NCBI GenBank assembly: GCA_027532775.1
Contig: JAPZTO010000002.1
Location: 496,001-560,000, forward strand
Length of the DNA: 64,000 bases
Direction of reading: 5' to 3'
From: Beijerinckiaceae bacterium
GTDB lineage: Bacteria; Pseudomonadota; Alphaproteobacteria; Rhizobiales; Beijerinckiaceae
Positions 8,079 to 17,733 of the stretch are shown here, piece by piece. The translations under genes were made by a program, and so were the position numbers. Position 1 is the stretch's first letter, and each line of letters begins with the position of its first letter. Under the pieces are notes generated by a model. That model did no database searches. It saw nothing but the letters and a program-made list of their open reading frames with translations, and had not been told where the DNA came from.

Positions 8079-9536
8079 CCGGGCGATGCGCAGGATCGCC
8101 TCCGTATCGAGATAGGCCTCGCAATGCCGGGCCAGCCGGTCGAGCACCGCCTCGACTTCGGCCTCATAGGCGAGCGCGCTCCCTGCCCCGAGCCCGGCCA
8201 GGAAGGCAGCCCTGAAGGCATCGCCTGAAAACAGGCCGTGAAGATAGGTGCCCTGCACCCGGCCATCTGCCGAGATCGCTCCGTCCGGTCGCCCCTCGAT
8301 CCGGGCGAAGGGGCGGGCGCCATCCGGGCCTTCGGTTCGTCCGAGATGGATCTCGTAGCCGCGGATTGGCTGGCCGGACGGCGTATGTTCCGCCTCGACC
8401 TGTCGGGTGATCTTGTCCGGCGTGAGCCGCGTCTCCACGCCAAGGAAGCCGAGGCCGGGCACAGTGCCGGCCCGCCCCTCGATGCCCTCCGGATCCGCAA
8501 TCGAGGTCCCGAGCATCTGGTAGCCGCCGCAGAGGCCGAGAATGCAGCCGCCCCGGCGATGATGGGCGGCAAGGTCGATATCCCAGCCCTGTTCGCGGAG
8601 GAAGGCGAGATCGGCGAGCGTGGCTTTCGAGCCCGGCAGGATGACGAGATCGGCATTGGCGGGCAGTGGCCGGCCGGGCGGGATAAAGGTCAACTCCACG
8701 GCCGGCTCGGCGGAGAGCGGGTCGAGATCGTCGAAATTGGCGATCCGCGCGAGAATGGGCACGGCGATGCGCAGCGGGCGCTCGGTCGTGCCTCGGCGTT
8801 CCTCGAGGTCAAGCGCATCCTCGGCCGGCAGGCGATGGGCTTCGGCAAACCAGGGTACGATGCCAAGGCCGGGCCAACCGGTGAAGGATTCGATGGCCTG
8901 CATGCCGGCCTCGAAGAGCTTCGCATCGCCCCGGAACTTGTTGATCGCGAAGGCCTTGATCATCCGCCGGTCCTCTTCCGGCAGGATGGCATGCGTCCCG
9001 ACAAGGCTTGCGATCACCCCGCCCCGGTCGATGTCCCCGACAAGAAGGACGGGCACATCTGCGGCGGCGGCGAAACCCATATTGGCAATGTCGCCGGCCC
9101 GAAGGTTGATCTCGGCCGGACTGCCGGCTCCCTCGACGATGACGAGGTCCGCCTCGTCCTCCAGGATGCCGAAACTCTCCATTACCGCCGGGAACAATTC
9201 GTCACGCCGGGCACCGAAGCCGAGGCTCCGCAGCGAACCCCGGCGCTGGCCCTGCACGATAACCTGACTGCCGGTATCGGTTTCGGGTTTCAGCAGGATC
9301 GGATTCATGTGGATGCTCGGCAGGCAGCGCGCGGCTCGGGCCTGCACAGCCTGCGCACGGCCGATTTCGCCACCCTCGCGGGCAATGGCAGCATTGTTCG
9401 ACATATTCTGCGGCTTGAACGGCCGGACGACGAGTCCGCGATCGGCGAAAAGGCGGCAGAGCCCGGCGACAAGCGTCGACTTGCCGACATTCGAGCCGGT
9501 CCCCTGCAGCATGATCGCGGCGGCGCGTCTCGCCAT
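8058..9536 (-). CDS. cobQ: CobQ cobyric acid synthase
   Basis: A 492-residue glutamine-dependent amidotransferase that amidates adenosylcobyrinic a,c-diamide at four carboxylates. The N-terminal dethiobiotin-synthetase-like ATPase has the P-loop [18 protein letters not shown]. The C-terminal class I-like glutaminase domain has the nucleophile segment [14 protein letters not shown]. The length is normal for the family. It is the last gene of the leftward operon DUF1636-cobP-cobO-cobQ, 1 base after cobO, and its 3' end overlaps cbiB. Confidence 0.95.
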   Translation of the reverse strand: MARRAAAIMLQGTGSNVGKSTLVAGLCRLFADRGLVVRPFKPQNMSNNAAIAREGGEIGRAQAVQARAARCLPSIHMNPILLKPETDTGSQVIVQGQRRGSLRSLGFGARRDELFPAVMESFGILEDEADLVIVEGAGSPAEINLRAGDIANMGFAAAADVPVLLVGDIDRGGVIASLVGTHAILPEEDRRMIKAFAINKFRGDAKLFEAGMQAIESFTGWPGLGIVPWFAEAHRLPAEDALDLEERRGTTERPLRIAVPILARIANFDDLDPLSAEPAVELTFIPPGRPLPANADLVILPGSKATLADLAFLREQGWDIDLAAHHRRGGCILGLCGGYQMLGTSIADPEGIEGRAGTVPGLGFLGVETRLTPDKITRQVEAEHTPSGQPIRGYEIHLGRTEGPDGARPFARIEGRPDGAISADGRVQGTYLHGLFSGDAFRAAFLAGLGAGSALAYEAEVEAVLDRLARHCEAYLDTEAILRIARSRQRER

Positions 9537-9537
9537 G

Positions 9538-10152
9538 TCAGAACTCGATTCCGGCCTGGGCCTTCACACCCTCCCGGAACGGATGCTTGACCTGAACCAT
9601 CTCGGTGACGAGGTCGGCCAGCTCGATCAGTTCGGGTTTCGCATTCCGACCGGTGATCACGACATGCGTGTCGGCGGGCCGCTGTGTCCGCAGGAAGTCG
9701 ACGATCTCGTCGACCGGCAGATAATCATAGCGCAGCACGATGTTGAGTTCGTCCAGCATGACCAGCCTGTAGGCCGGGTCGAGAATGCAGGCCTTGGCGC
9801 GCTCCCAGCCGGCCCGGGCGGTGGCGATGTCCTGTGCGCGGTTCTGCGTATCCCAGGTGAAGCCGTCGCCGGAAATATCCAGCGTGCAGAGATCGGGGAA
9901 TTGCTTCAGCAGGATGGCTTCGCCCGTCACCCAGTCCGGCGATTTGGTGAACTGGATCACCGCCGTGCGCATGCCATGGGCGATATGCCGGAAGACCATG
10001 CCGAGCCCGGCCGAGGTCTTGCCCTTGCCGGCACCGGTATGGACGATGATCAGCCCTTTCTCGAGGGTTTTCCCGGCCATCATCTTTTCGCGCGCCTCCT
10101 TGTGGCGGCGCATCTTCTCGTTGTGGCGGGCATCGATATCGGTTTCGGTCAT
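9538..10152 (-). CDS. cobO: CobO corrinoid adenosyltransferase
   Basis: A 204-residue ATP:cob(I)alamin / cob(I)yrinic acid a,c-diamide adenosyltransferase of the CobA/CobO P-loop family. The P-loop is [17 protein letters not shown]. The conserved [14 protein letters not shown] and [21 protein letters not shown] segments are present. It attaches the upper adenosyl ligand. ATG 10152 overlaps the cobP stop in an ATGA arrangement. The open frame continues upstream into cobP but that extension has no CobO character. Confidence 0.94.
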   Translation of the reverse strand: MTETDIDARHNEKMRRHKEAREKMMAGKTLEKGLIIVHTGAGKGKTSAGLGMVFRHIAHGMRTAVIQFTKSPDWVTGEAILLKQFPDLCTLDISGDGFTWDTQNRAQDIATARAGWERAKACILDPAYRLVMLDELNIVLRYDYLPVDEIVDFLRTQRPADTHVVITGRNAKPELIELADLVTEMVQVKHPFREGVKAQAGIEF

Positions 10153-10676
10153 CGCGTAGGTTCCTTGAGCGTCAGCGGCAGCCCGGCCGCCATGAAGACA
10201 ACATGATCGGCCAACGAGGCCACGTTCTGGTTGAGCCGGCCCTGGGCATCCCGGAAGGCGCGACCCAGCGGGGTTTCGGGTACGATGCCGAGACCGACTT
10301 CGTTCGAGACAAGGATGACCGGCCCATTTGCCGCCGCGAGCGCAGCCATCAGCGCTTGGGTTGCCGGTATGACAGGGTGACCGGCCAGCATGAGGTTCGA
10401 CAGCCAGAGCGTCAGGCAATCCACCAGCAGAATGGCATCCCCCGCCGAAGCGCGGGCGATGGCGCCGGCAAGGTCAAGCGGCTCCTCGATTGTCTGCCAG
10501 CCGTCGCCGTCCCTGTCGGCCCGGTGTTGCCGGATGCGTTCCCGCATTTCCTCATCGAAAGGCTGTGCCGTGGCGAGGTAGATCCGGGAAAGGCCCGTCT
10601 GCCGCGCCAAAGCTTCCGCATGACGCGACTTGCCGGACCGGGCACCGCCGAGAACGAGGGTGACCCGCGCGCTCAT
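10149..10676 (-). CDS. cobP: CobP/CobU adenosylcobinamide kinase / guanylyltransferase
   Basis: A 175-residue bifunctional enzyme that phosphorylates adenosylcobinamide and transfers GMP to give GDP-cobinamide. The Walker A motif LVLGGARSGKSRHAE lies at the N terminus, followed by LVDCLTLWLSNLM and SNEVGLGIVPETPLGR, all diagnostic for CobU/CobP. The start at 10676 overlaps the end of the DUF1636 gene by 4 bases, and the stop overlaps cobO. Confidence 0.94.
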   Translation of the reverse strand: MSARVTLVLGGARSGKSRHAEALARQTGLSRIYLATAQPFDEEMRERIRQHRADRDGDGWQTIEEPLDLAGAIARASAGDAILLVDCLTLWLSNLMLAGHPVIPATQALMAALAAANGPVILVSNEVGLGIVPETPLGRAFRDAQGRLNQNVASLADHVVFMAAGLPLTLKEPTR

Positions 10677-11107
10677 GCCGGGGCCGAGCCGTCGGCCGGC
10701 GACCATTCCAGCGGCGGAATGCGGGCGATGATGCGGGACCGCAGGGCTTCCGGGCGCGCCTTCCACGGCACGAAGCCGAAGGGCTGGCCGGCCATGGCCT
10801 GCGCCATCGCGACGAGGGCAGGCCCATCGCGTTCCGGGTCGAGATCGCCGAAGAGAAAGGTGTAGCGGCCGGCGCCGGACAGCGCGGCGGTGCAGGCCCG
10901 CGAGCAGACGCTGAGGCATTGCGTTCGGCGGATCGCGATGCCGGAATCCGGCAGCGCTTCCAGCGCATCCGCCAGCACGGCGCCGGGGCGATAATCCGGG
11001 GACGCCTCGGCCTTGCGGCAGGTGGTGCAAATGGTAATGACAACCGGCGCTTGCAGAGCGGCAACGGGTTCGGCGATCATTTCCGGCGAAATGACGGGAG
11101 CGTTCAT
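10673..11107 (-). CDS. DUF1636 cysteine-rich protein of the cobalamin operon
   Basis: A 144-residue protein with five cysteines arranged as C27-x2-C30 and C64-x3-C68-x3-C72, resembling thioredoxin-like [2Fe-2S] ferredoxins or a small metal-binding domain. There is no signal peptide. It belongs to the DUF1636 group, which I know as frequent in cobalamin gene clusters without an agreed biochemical role. Here it is the first gene behind the leftward cobalamin riboswitch and overlaps cobP by 4 bases. A cobalt-handling or electron-donating role, for example toward corrinoid reduction before CobO, is a guess from context. Confidence 0.75.
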   Translation of the reverse strand: MNAPVISPEMIAEPVAALQAPVVITICTTCRKAEASPDYRPGAVLADALEALPDSGIAIRRTQCLSVCSRACTAALSGAGRYTFLFGDLDPERDGPALVAMAQAMAGQPFGFVPWKARPEALRSRIIARIPPLEWSPADGSAPA

Positions 11108-11199
11108 GGCGGCCAGCCTTTTCCAGGGCCAGCTCTGACAGCCGGGGCAGAGCCCCGCAAGGGTTGCGCCGCCCGTGCACCCCGCCGGATTGCGCCCAT

Positions 11200-11385
11200 C
11201 AGCAGCCTATCCGAGCAGCCGGTCTCCTGGCTTGCGGGTCCCGGCCGGCTCCCGCCTTCCCAGCCGAAAGGGCCAGTGGCGATGGGGTCGGCTCTCCGCC
11301 TACAGTTGCGGGGGCAGCCGCGGCTTCGGGCAAGGCCCCCACCGCATTCCCGTTTCACCTCCCTCGCGGAAGGCACTGCTCGTCG
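11200..11385 (-). ncRNA. Cobalamin riboswitch upstream of DUF1636-cobPOQ
   Basis: Read on the reverse strand, the aptamer elements appear in order: GGTGAAACGGGAATGCGGTG (11359-11340), GCTGCCCCCGCAACTGTAGG (11317-11298), and the B12 box AAGCCAGGAGACCGGC (11234-11219). The DUF1636 start codon is about 95 bases further on. The core motifs are nearly identical to those of the btuB riboswitch. The ends are approximate. The 328-base gap between DUF1636 and dgoA holds this element and nothing else that I recognise. Confidence 0.93.
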
Positions 11386-11435
11386 ACGGGGTGTCGCATA
11401 TCCGCCCCGACCCGGCAAGGGCCGTGGCCCAGGGT

Positions 11436-12077
11436 TCATCGCTCGGCAAGCGCGGCGAGGCAGGCTTCTGCCGCCGTCCGGACCGCGCCCGCATTCATGC
11501 CCGGCCTGTAGAGCGAGGAACCGAGGCCGAATCCCGCGCATCCCGCATCGCGAAAGCTGCCGATACTGGAAGGGCCAACGCCTCCCACCGCGATGAGCGG
11601 CATGTCGGGCGGCAGCACCGCCTTCATCGCCTTCATGCCGCCGATGCCGATCATCTCCATCGGAAAGAGCTTGAGGGCATGGGCGCCGGCGGCAATTGCA
11701 CCGAAGGCTTCCGTTGGCGTAGCGATGCCCGGCAGGGAGATAAGCCCGGCCCGCCGTGTCGCCTCGATGACGGCGCGGTCGGCATGGGGCGAGATGACAA
11801 GGCTGGCGCCGATATCGGCCAGTTCCAGCACGTCATCCGGCTGGGTGACGGTTCCTGCCCCGACAAGCGCGGCATCGCCGAACCGTTTGACCAGCCGCGC
11901 GATAGAGCTGAATGGATCGGGCGAGTTCAGCGGCACCTCGATGAGCCGGATGCCGCTTTCGACGAGCGCCGCCCCGATTGCCTCGACCTCGTTGGGGCGG
12001 ATGCCGCGGAGGATTGCGATCAGGGGCGCTTTCGCCAGTGTTTCCCGGAACAGGGCTTCGAGGGCTTCCGCCGTCAT
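11436..12077 (-). CDS. dgoA: 2-dehydro-3-deoxy-6-phosphogalactonate aldolase
   Basis: A 213-residue class I KDPG/KDPGal aldolase. It splits 2-keto-3-deoxy-6-phosphogalactonate into pyruvate and glyceraldehyde 3-phosphate. Family segments include LIAILRGIRPNEVEAIG with the catalytic Glu region, VGAGTVTQPDDV, and the Schiff-base lysine in GAHALKLFP. Pairing with dgoK favours the galactonate (De Ley-Doudoroff) substrate over KDPG. The start overlaps the dgoK stop by 4 bases, so the two are coupled. Confidence 0.9.
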   Translation of the reverse strand: MTAEALEALFRETLAKAPLIAILRGIRPNEVEAIGAALVESGIRLIEVPLNSPDPFSSIARLVKRFGDAALVGAGTVTQPDDVLELADIGASLVISPHADRAVIEATRRAGLISLPGIATPTEAFGAIAAGAHALKLFPMEMIGIGGMKAMKAVLPPDMPLIAVGGVGPSSIGSFRDAGCAGFGLGSSLYRPGMNAGAVRTAAEACLAALAER

Positions 12078-12979
12078 GCGCGGGTCTCCTTCAGGGCAGC
12101 AAGGCGGCGGAACCCCCGGATGGTCGTATCAGCGGGGGCGATCTCCGAAGCGATGCCGAAGATCCGGAATGCTTCCGCATAGCGGGCTGTCAGCGCCGGT
12201 TCGCCGACCAGCCGGATGGTGGCGGCCGCCCAGCCAAGTGCCAGCCCGCCAGCAATCTCAGCGCCGATCACGATGCCGGAGAGGTATTCGCCGATGTCGG
12301 ACGGGGCCAACTCGTTGAGCAGAACCTTGCTTCGCGCTGAGAAGGCGGCATGGAGCAGCCCTGCTCCGGCATGGGCCCGCATATGCCGCACGCCGGCAGC
12401 AAAGGCATCCTGCGTGCCTTTCGCGCCTTCCGGCAGCAGACGGCCAAGGATCGTGTGATCCTTCAGTGCGGCAAAGACCTCGCCGGTCATAAAGGTGTGG
12501 AAAGCCTCGATCCGCCCTTCGCGATGCCGGACCCATTTCGAATGCGTTCCCGGCAGGACCACAATCACTTCCTCCTCCGGCGCGCAGGCTCCGAAGACCT
12601 GGATTTCCTCGCCACGCATGACATCCGGTGCCGGCTGCCGCATCGCGACGCCGGGCAGGAACCGCATGGATGCACCGCCGGCGTGGCGGCAGCTGATGGA
12701 GGCTTCGGCCAGCGCTTCGAGGCTTGCCGGCGTTTCGGCATAGGGCGTTTCAATCCAGCCATTGCGGCTGGTGATCATGCCAGAGAAGAGCAATTCGGTA
12801 TCCGGGGTGATCCAGGGTCCGATTTCCCGGTCCAGCACCGCTTCGAAGCCTCCACCCGAAACCGAGGCGATGCCGGCTGCGGCGCGATGCTCCACGACCA
12901 GTTCGCCCCGGGCATCGAAGCGATAGGCCCGGAAATTGGTCGTTCCCCAGTCAACGATGATCGCCTCACGGCCTGCCAT
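12074..12979 (-). CDS. dgoK: 2-dehydro-3-deoxygalactonokinase
   Basis: A 301-residue sugar-acid kinase that phosphorylates 2-keto-3-deoxygalactonate. The N-terminal phosphate-binding segment IIVDWGTTNFRAYRF and the central VVLPGTHSKWVRHREGRIEAFHT block (written here only as a landmark) are typical of DgoK. GAGGGA lies upstream of the ATG. It is followed by dgoA in the same transcript. No galactonate dehydratase, transporter or regulator gene is adjacent in this window. Confidence 0.9.
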   Translation of the reverse strand: MAGREAIIVDWGTTNFRAYRFDARGELVVEHRAAAGIASVSGGGFEAVLDREIGPWITPDTELLFSGMITSRNGWIETPYAETPASLEALAEASISCRHAGGASMRFLPGVAMRQPAPDVMRGEEIQVFGACAPEEEVIVVLPGTHSKWVRHREGRIEAFHTFMTGEVFAALKDHTILGRLLPEGAKGTQDAFAAGVRHMRAHAGAGLLHAAFSARSKVLLNELAPSDIGEYLSGIVIGAEIAGGLALGWAAATIRLVGEPALTARYAEAFRIFGIASEIAPADTTIRGFRRLAALKETRA

Positions 12980-13029
12980 TGAAGAATCCCTCGACTTTCG
13001 AAGAGGCTAGCGGTTTCCAAATCCCCCGT

Positions 13030-13048
13030 GAAGCGATGGATTCGCTTC
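13030..13048. promoter_or_regulatory. Inverted repeat between dgoK and glpD
   Basis: GAAGCGA at 13030-13036 and its exact reverse complement TCGCTTC at 13042-13048 flank a 5-base spacer in the 112-bp divergent gap. The size and position fit a repressor operator for either operon. The cognate regulator is unknown and none is encoded next to it. Confidence 0.35.
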
Positions 13049-13091
13049 GAGACCGATTGCGTTTCGGCGCGCGAGCAGGCACCTAAATCGC

Positions 13092-14609
13092 ATGGAACGA
13101 GTCGTCGATCTGGCCATCATCGGTGGCGGCATCAATGGCACCGGGCTCGCGCGTGACGCGGCCGGGCGCGGGCTGGCTGTTTATTTGTGCGAGCAGGACG
13201 ATCTCGCGAGCCATACATCCTCATGGTCAACCAAGCTGATCCATGGTGGCTTGCGCTATCTCGAATATTACGCGTTCCGCCTTGTGCGGGAGGCTTTGAT
13301 CGAGCGCGAGACCCTCTGGACCATGGCACCACACCTGATCGGGCCGCTGCGCTTCGTGCTGCCACACCATGAGGGCCTGCGCCCGGCTTGGCTGCTGCGG
13401 CTGGGCCTGTTCCTCTACGATCACCTCGGCGGCCGGAAGCTGCTCCCCTCGACGCGGGTGATCGACCTTGCCACCCATGTTGCGGGACAGCCGCTCAAGC
13501 CCGGCCTGTTCCACAAGGGATTTGAATATTCGGATTGTCGCGTCGACGATTCCCGCCTTGTCGTCGCCAACGCGCTCGATGCTGCCGATCGTGGCGCGAT
13601 GATCGAGACGCGCAGCCGCGCCGTCTCGGCCGTGCGCGAGAGCGATGGCTGGGTGGTCACCATCCGGAGCGAGGATTTCCGCGGCGAGCGGCGCGTGCGG
13701 GCGAAAGTGCTGGTCAATGCCGCCGGCCCCTGGGTGGCGGATGTCTTGCAGGGCACGCTGGGGCTGAGCGGCCGGGCGAAGACGCGCCTTGTCCAGGGCT
13801 CGCATATCGTGGTGCGCAAGCTCTATGGCCATGATCGCTGCTACATCTTCCAGAACAGCGACGGACGCATCGTTTTCGCCATCCCCTATGAGGGCGAGTT
13901 CACGCTGATCGGCACGACCGACCGCGATTATTCCGGTGATCCTGCCGCCGTCCGGGCGACGGCGGAGGAGATCGAGTACCTGTTGGCTTTGGCCAATGCG
14001 CAGTTCAGCCGGCAATTGACCGGGGATGACGTGGTCTGGTCGTTTTCCGGCGTCCGCCCGCTCTATGATGACGGCGCGACCGAGGCCAAGGCCGCTACCC
14101 GGGATTACGTGCTCGATCTTGATCAGCCCGCCGGACAGGCTGCCCTTCTTTCGGTCTATGGCGGCAAGATCACCACCTATCGCCGCCTCGCCGAGGAAGC
14201 GATGGGCCGGATTTCCGCCGGCTTTCCGCAGATGGGCGGAGACTGGACCCATGGTGCGGTCCTGCCCGGCGGGGATTTCCCCGACCGTGACCGGCGGGCG
14301 TTGAAGCGGGTGCTGCTGGCCGAGTACCCGTTCATGCCGGAGGCCGAGATGGAGCGGATGATCCGGCTTTATGGCACGCGCGTCAGGCGGGTGCTGGGCG
14401 CCGCGGCGAGCCTCGATGATCTCGGCGCAGATCTTGGCCATGGGCTGCGGCTGGCGGAATTGCGCTATCTTGTGCGCGAGGAATGGGCGCGAACGCCGGA
14501 TGATGTGCTCTGGCGCCGGACCAAGCTCGGGCTGCATGGCGGCGAGGCGCTGGCCGGGGCGGTTGCAGCCGCGTTACCGGCCTTGCTGGAAGCGGAGGGC
14601 CTGGCATGA
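13092..14609 (+). CDS. glpD: Aerobic glycerol-3-phosphate dehydrogenase
   Basis: A 505-residue FAD-dependent enzyme that oxidises sn-glycerol 3-phosphate to dihydroxyacetone phosphate and passes electrons to the quinone pool at the inner membrane. The N-terminal FAD-binding motif is [19 protein letters not shown]. It is followed by the family segment [18 protein letters not shown], and near the end of the oxidase domain by [16 protein letters not shown]. The length is normal. It is coupled to glpK by a 4-base overlap. No glycerol facilitator or GlpR-type repressor lies beside it. Confidence 0.95.
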   Translation: MERVVDLAIIGGGINGTGLARDAAGRGLAVYLCEQDDLASHTSSWSTKLIHGGLRYLEYYAFRLVREALIERETLWTMAPHLIGPLRFVLPHHEGLRPAWLLRLGLFLYDHLGGRKLLPSTRVIDLATHVAGQPLKPGLFHKGFEYSDCRVDDSRLVVANALDAADRGAMIETRSRAVSAVRESDGWVVTIRSEDFRGERRVRAKVLVNAAGPWVADVLQGTLGLSGRAKTRLVQGSHIVVRKLYGHDRCYIFQNSDGRIVFAIPYEGEFTLIGTTDRDYSGDPAAVRATAEEIEYLLALANAQFSRQLTGDDVVWSFSGVRPLYDDGATEAKAATRDYVLDLDQPAGQAALLSVYGGKITTYRRLAEEAMGRISAGFPQMGGDWTHGAVLPGGDFPDRDRRALKRVLLAEYPFMPEAEMERMIRLYGTRVRRVLGAAASLDDLGADLGHGLRLAELRYLVREEWARTPDDVLWRRTKLGLHGGEALAGAVAAALPALLEAEGLA

Positions 14610-16093
14610 GCACCCATTTCATAGCAATGGACCAGGGCACGACCTCGAGCCGGGCGCTGGTCTTCACGCGTGATTTCCGGCTGGTCGCCATGGACCAGAA
14701 GGAGTTTCCGCAGCATTACCCGGCCTCCGGCTGGGTGGAACATGACCCGGAGGATATCTGGGCCACCAGCCTGGCCACCTTGCGCGGGGCAGTCGCCAAG
14801 GCCGGGCTCGCTGCAACCGATATTGCCGCAATCGGCATCACCAACCAGCGCGAGACGACCCTGATCTGGGACCGGAAGACCGGCAAGCCGATCCACAATG
14901 CCATTGTCTGGCAGGACCGGCGGACCTCAGAAACCTGCGCCCGGCTGCGGGAGGAAGGCCATGAAGGGTTCTTCAGCCGCAAGACGGGCCTGCTGCTCGA
15001 CCCCTATTTCTCGGGAACAAAGATTGCCTGGATCCTCGACAAGGTGCCGGGGGCGCGGCCCCGCGCAGAGAAAGGCGAACTGGCCTTCGGCACGGTCGAT
15101 ACGTTCCTGATCTGGCGGCTGACAGGCGGCACGGTGCATGCAACGGATGCCACCAATGCCTCGCGCACGCTGCTCTACGACATCCAGACCGGCGGCTGGG
15201 ACGAGGAACTCTGCCGGCGCCTCGATGTTCCGATGGCGTTGCTCCCGGAAGTCCGCAACAGCGCCGATGATTTCGGCACGACTCTGCCGGAATGGCTGGG
15301 CGGCGGGGTGGCGATCCGTGGCGTTGCCGGCGACCAGCAGGCGGCGACGATCGGGCAGGCCTGTTTCCAGCCGGGCATGATGAAATCGACCTACGGAACC
15401 GGCTGCTTCGCAGTGATGAATACCGGTGACAAGCCGGTTTTCTCGACCAACCGTTTGCTGACCACCCTCGCCTACCAGATCCGCGGCCAGCGGACCTACG
15501 CGCTCGAGGGCGCGATCTTCGTTGCGGGCGCTGCCGTTCAATGGCTGCGCGACGGGCTGGGCATCATCGCCGCCTCGGCCGAGGCCGGAGCGCTCGCCGA
15601 ACAGGCCGACCCTTCGCAGCATGTCTTTCTTGTGCCGGCCTTTGTCGGGCTGGGCGCGCCCTACTGGGATGCCGAAGCGCGTGGCGCGCTCTATGGACTG
15701 ACGCGCGGCACCACGCGGAAAGAACTGTGCCGGGCCGCGCTGGAGAGCGTCGGTTTTCAGACCCGGGACCTGATCGAGGCGATGCGGCGCGATTGGGGCA
15801 GCCCGTTCGAAACCGTGCTGCGGGTTGATGGCGGGATGACGGCTTCATCCTATGCGATGCAATTCCTCGCCGATATCCTGCAGGCGCCGGTTGACCGGCC
15901 CACGATCATGGAGACCACGGCGCTGGGTGCGGCCTATCTTGCCGGGTTGAGTGCCGGCCTTGCGCCGGAGCCGGCGGATTTCGCGCGGCTCTGGGCACGG
16001 GATATCCGGTTCGCATCGGCAATGGCGGCCGGCGATGCCGATACACGCTATGCCGGCTGGAAGGACGCTATCCGGCGGACGCTCTCGGCCTAA
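14606..16093 (+). CDS. glpK: Glycerol kinase
   Basis: A 495-residue FGGY-family kinase that makes sn-glycerol 3-phosphate, the substrate of the upstream GlpD. Visible motifs are the N-terminal phosphate loop [29 protein letters not shown], the FGGY-type [14 protein letters not shown] and [19 protein letters not shown]. The start overlaps glpD by 4 bases. It converges with the SDR gene, leaving 3 bases between the stop codons. Confidence 0.96.
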   Translation: MSTHFIAMDQGTTSSRALVFTRDFRLVAMDQKEFPQHYPASGWVEHDPEDIWATSLATLRGAVAKAGLAATDIAAIGITNQRETTLIWDRKTGKPIHNAIVWQDRRTSETCARLREEGHEGFFSRKTGLLLDPYFSGTKIAWILDKVPGARPRAEKGELAFGTVDTFLIWRLTGGTVHATDATNASRTLLYDIQTGGWDEELCRRLDVPMALLPEVRNSADDFGTTLPEWLGGGVAIRGVAGDQQAATIGQACFQPGMMKSTYGTGCFAVMNTGDKPVFSTNRLLTTLAYQIRGQRTYALEGAIFVAGAAVQWLRDGLGIIAASAEAGALAEQADPSQHVFLVPAFVGLGAPYWDAEARGALYGLTRGTTRKELCRAALESVGFQTRDLIEAMRRDWGSPFETVLRVDGGMTASSYAMQFLADILQAPVDRPTIMETTALGAAYLAGLSAGLAPEPADFARLWARDIRFASAMAAGDADTRYAGWKDAIRRTLSA

Positions 16094-16096
16094 GCG

Positions 16097-16873
16097 TCAC
16101 ATCAGCATTTTCGTATCACCATCGATGGAGATGGCCTGGCCGGAAATCGTCCGGCCGCGCGGCGAGGCCAGGAAGACCATCTGGTCGGCCAATTGCTGCG
16201 GCAGGATGTATTCCTTGATCGAGGTATAGGCGAAAGCCTGAGCCTCGACCTCCTTGAAGCTGCGGCCATATTGCTGGGCCTTGGCCTCCAGCACACGGCG
16301 GATCCGGTCTCCGGCGACAAGGCCGGGCAGGATGGCATTGACGCGGATCCCCTCGTCGCCCAGTTCGATGGCGAGCGATTTCGTGAAGCCGATCACGCCC
16401 CATTTCGCTGCCGCATAGGGCGAGCGCATGGCGAAGCCATTCTTGCCGGCTGCCGAGGACAGGTTGATGATCGAGGCATTTCGGCTCTGGCGGAGCAGCG
16501 GAATGGCCAACCGGGCGCAATTATACTGCGAGGTCAGGCAGACATTGATGCAACGGTCCCAGTCTTCCGGCGTCACCTCCTCGGTCCGGGCCGTCGGGCC
16601 GGCAATGCCGGCATTGTTGACCAGTACGTCAAGCCCGCCAAGGAAGGCCACGGCCTTCTCGAACAAGGCCGCAACCTGAGCCCGATCCGCCACGTCGCAG
16701 GCTGTCGCACCGACCATCGGGTCGGTCTTGGTCAAGGCGGCAAGGGCCTGATGATCGACATCGCAGACGAAGACGCGGGCCCCTTCCCGGACGAAGGCGC
16801 GTGCGACTTCCAGCCCGATGCCGCCCGCCCCGGCCGTGACCAGCACCCGGAGCCCCTCGATCTGCATATCCAT
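16097..16873 (-). CDS. SDR-family oxidoreductase
   Basis: A 258-residue classical short-chain dehydrogenase. The cofactor motif TAGAGGIGLEVA lies near residue 13, followed by NNAG, and the catalytic YAAAK tyrosine-lysine pair is present with an upstream serine. Asp in VCDVDHQ after the second beta strand suggests NAD rather than NADP. It lies 28 bases downstream of the GntR/FCD regulator in the same direction, so the two are probably co-transcribed. The substrate is unknown. It may belong to the catabolic set encoded divergently at 17734-27781. Confidence 0.82.
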   Translation of the reverse strand: MDMQIEGLRVLVTAGAGGIGLEVARAFVREGARVFVCDVDHQALAALTKTDPMVGATACDVADRAQVAALFEKAVAFLGGLDVLVNNAGIAGPTARTEEVTPEDWDRCINVCLTSQYNCARLAIPLLRQSRNASIINLSSAAGKNGFAMRSPYAAAKWGVIGFTKSLAIELGDEGIRVNAILPGLVAGDRIRRVLEAKAQQYGRSFKEVEAQAFAYTSIKEYILPQQLADQMVFLASPRGRTISGQAISIDGDTKMLM

Positions 16874-16901
16874 GACGTTTCCCCCGGTTCCCGACAGGTT
16901 C

Positions 16902-17603
16902 TCAATCCAGCAGGCGCTGGCGTGACAGGATGAAGGCCGATGCCCCGCTTATGTCGGCGGCGATGGCCTCGCGCGCGGCATCCGGCCGGTTCTCGCGGAT
17001 TGCCGAGAGGCAGGCGCGATGGGCCTGCACCGCGCCGCCGAGGCGGAGGCGTTCCGGATTCTCGCGCAGGTCGAGATTGATGATCGGCCCGACGCGCAGC
17101 CAGAGGCGCTCGATGATGGCCAGCAGTTCGGCCGAACCAGCCGCACGATAGACCGCAAAATGGAAGGCCTGGTTCGCGGCAACGGCCTGGGCGAGATCGG
17201 CCTGCGGCTGTTCGCTGAGCTCGCGGAACTCGCGCTCGCGGGCCTCGATCCTGGCAAGGCTTTCCGGCGAGTTGGCCTTGCAGGCGAGCGCAGCGGCAAA
17301 CCCCTCGATCTCGACCCGGACCTGCGTGATGTCGCGGAACTGCGCCGCCCGCATCAGCGGCACAGTCACGGCCTTTTTCGGCGCGACCTCGAGAGCCCCC
17401 TCCGCTGCAAGGCGTGAGACGGCTTCCCGGACCGGCATGATGGAAAGACCGAGGGCTTCCGACACGGCGCGCAGGGAAAGCTTGTCCCCCGGTGCGAAAC
17501 GCCCGGCGATCAGGCGGTCGGCCAGATGCCGGTAGACGCGGTCGGACAGGGTGCCGGCCTCGTCGAGCATCGCGTCGGTATAGGCGGGAATGCGTTCCAA
17601 CAT
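16902..17603 (-). CDS. GntR-family regulator with FCD domain
   Basis: A 233-residue transcription factor. The N-terminal winged helix (LSDRVYRHLADRLIAGRFAPG, then SLRAVSEALGLSIMPVREAVSRL) is followed by an all-helical FCD ligand domain. In that domain the NQAFHFAVYRAA and later AHRACLSAI segments supply metal-binding histidines. FCD regulators usually sense carboxylic acids and repress adjacent catabolic operons. ATG 17603 is preferred over the TTG 24 bases upstream. It faces the Liv-type transporter operon across a 130-bp gap with a perfect palindrome. Confidence 0.87.
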   Translation of the reverse strand: MLERIPAYTDAMLDEAGTLSDRVYRHLADRLIAGRFAPGDKLSLRAVSEALGLSIMPVREAVSRLAAEGALEVAPKKAVTVPLMRAAQFRDITQVRVEIEGFAAALACKANSPESLARIEAREREFRELSEQPQADLAQAVAANQAFHFAVYRAAGSAELLAIIERLWLRVGPIINLDLRENPERLRLGGAVQAHRACLSAIRENRPDAAREAIAADISGASAFILSRQRLLD

Positions 17604-17651
17604 TTTTGTGCGCCAGTCTCTGGACAAAGCCAGTCGATTAGAGGAAGCTAA

Positions 17652-17663
17652 CTGTGATCACAG
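17652..17663. promoter_or_regulatory. Palindromic operator candidate for the GntR/FCD regulator
   Basis: CTGTGATCACAG is a perfect 12-bp palindrome between the regulator and the divergent Liv-type transporter operon. FCD-type GntR proteins bind short palindromes in such gaps. The half site TGTGA resembles a Crp half site, but the 6-base spacer that Crp needs is absent. Confidence 0.5.
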
Positions 17664-17733
17664 ATTGCGGCAAGGCCTTCGACAAAAAAATGGGCCAACC
17701 GCGGGGAAGAGAAACGTCAAACGGAGACATGTC

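Noticed and set aside
8238-9590. 450-residue open frame antisense to cobQ
   Set aside because: CobQ on the other strand carries all family motifs. The antisense product has none.
13227-14537. 436-residue open frame antisense to glpD
   Set aside because: GlpD is complete and unambiguous on the forward strand. The antisense frame is a codon-bias shadow.
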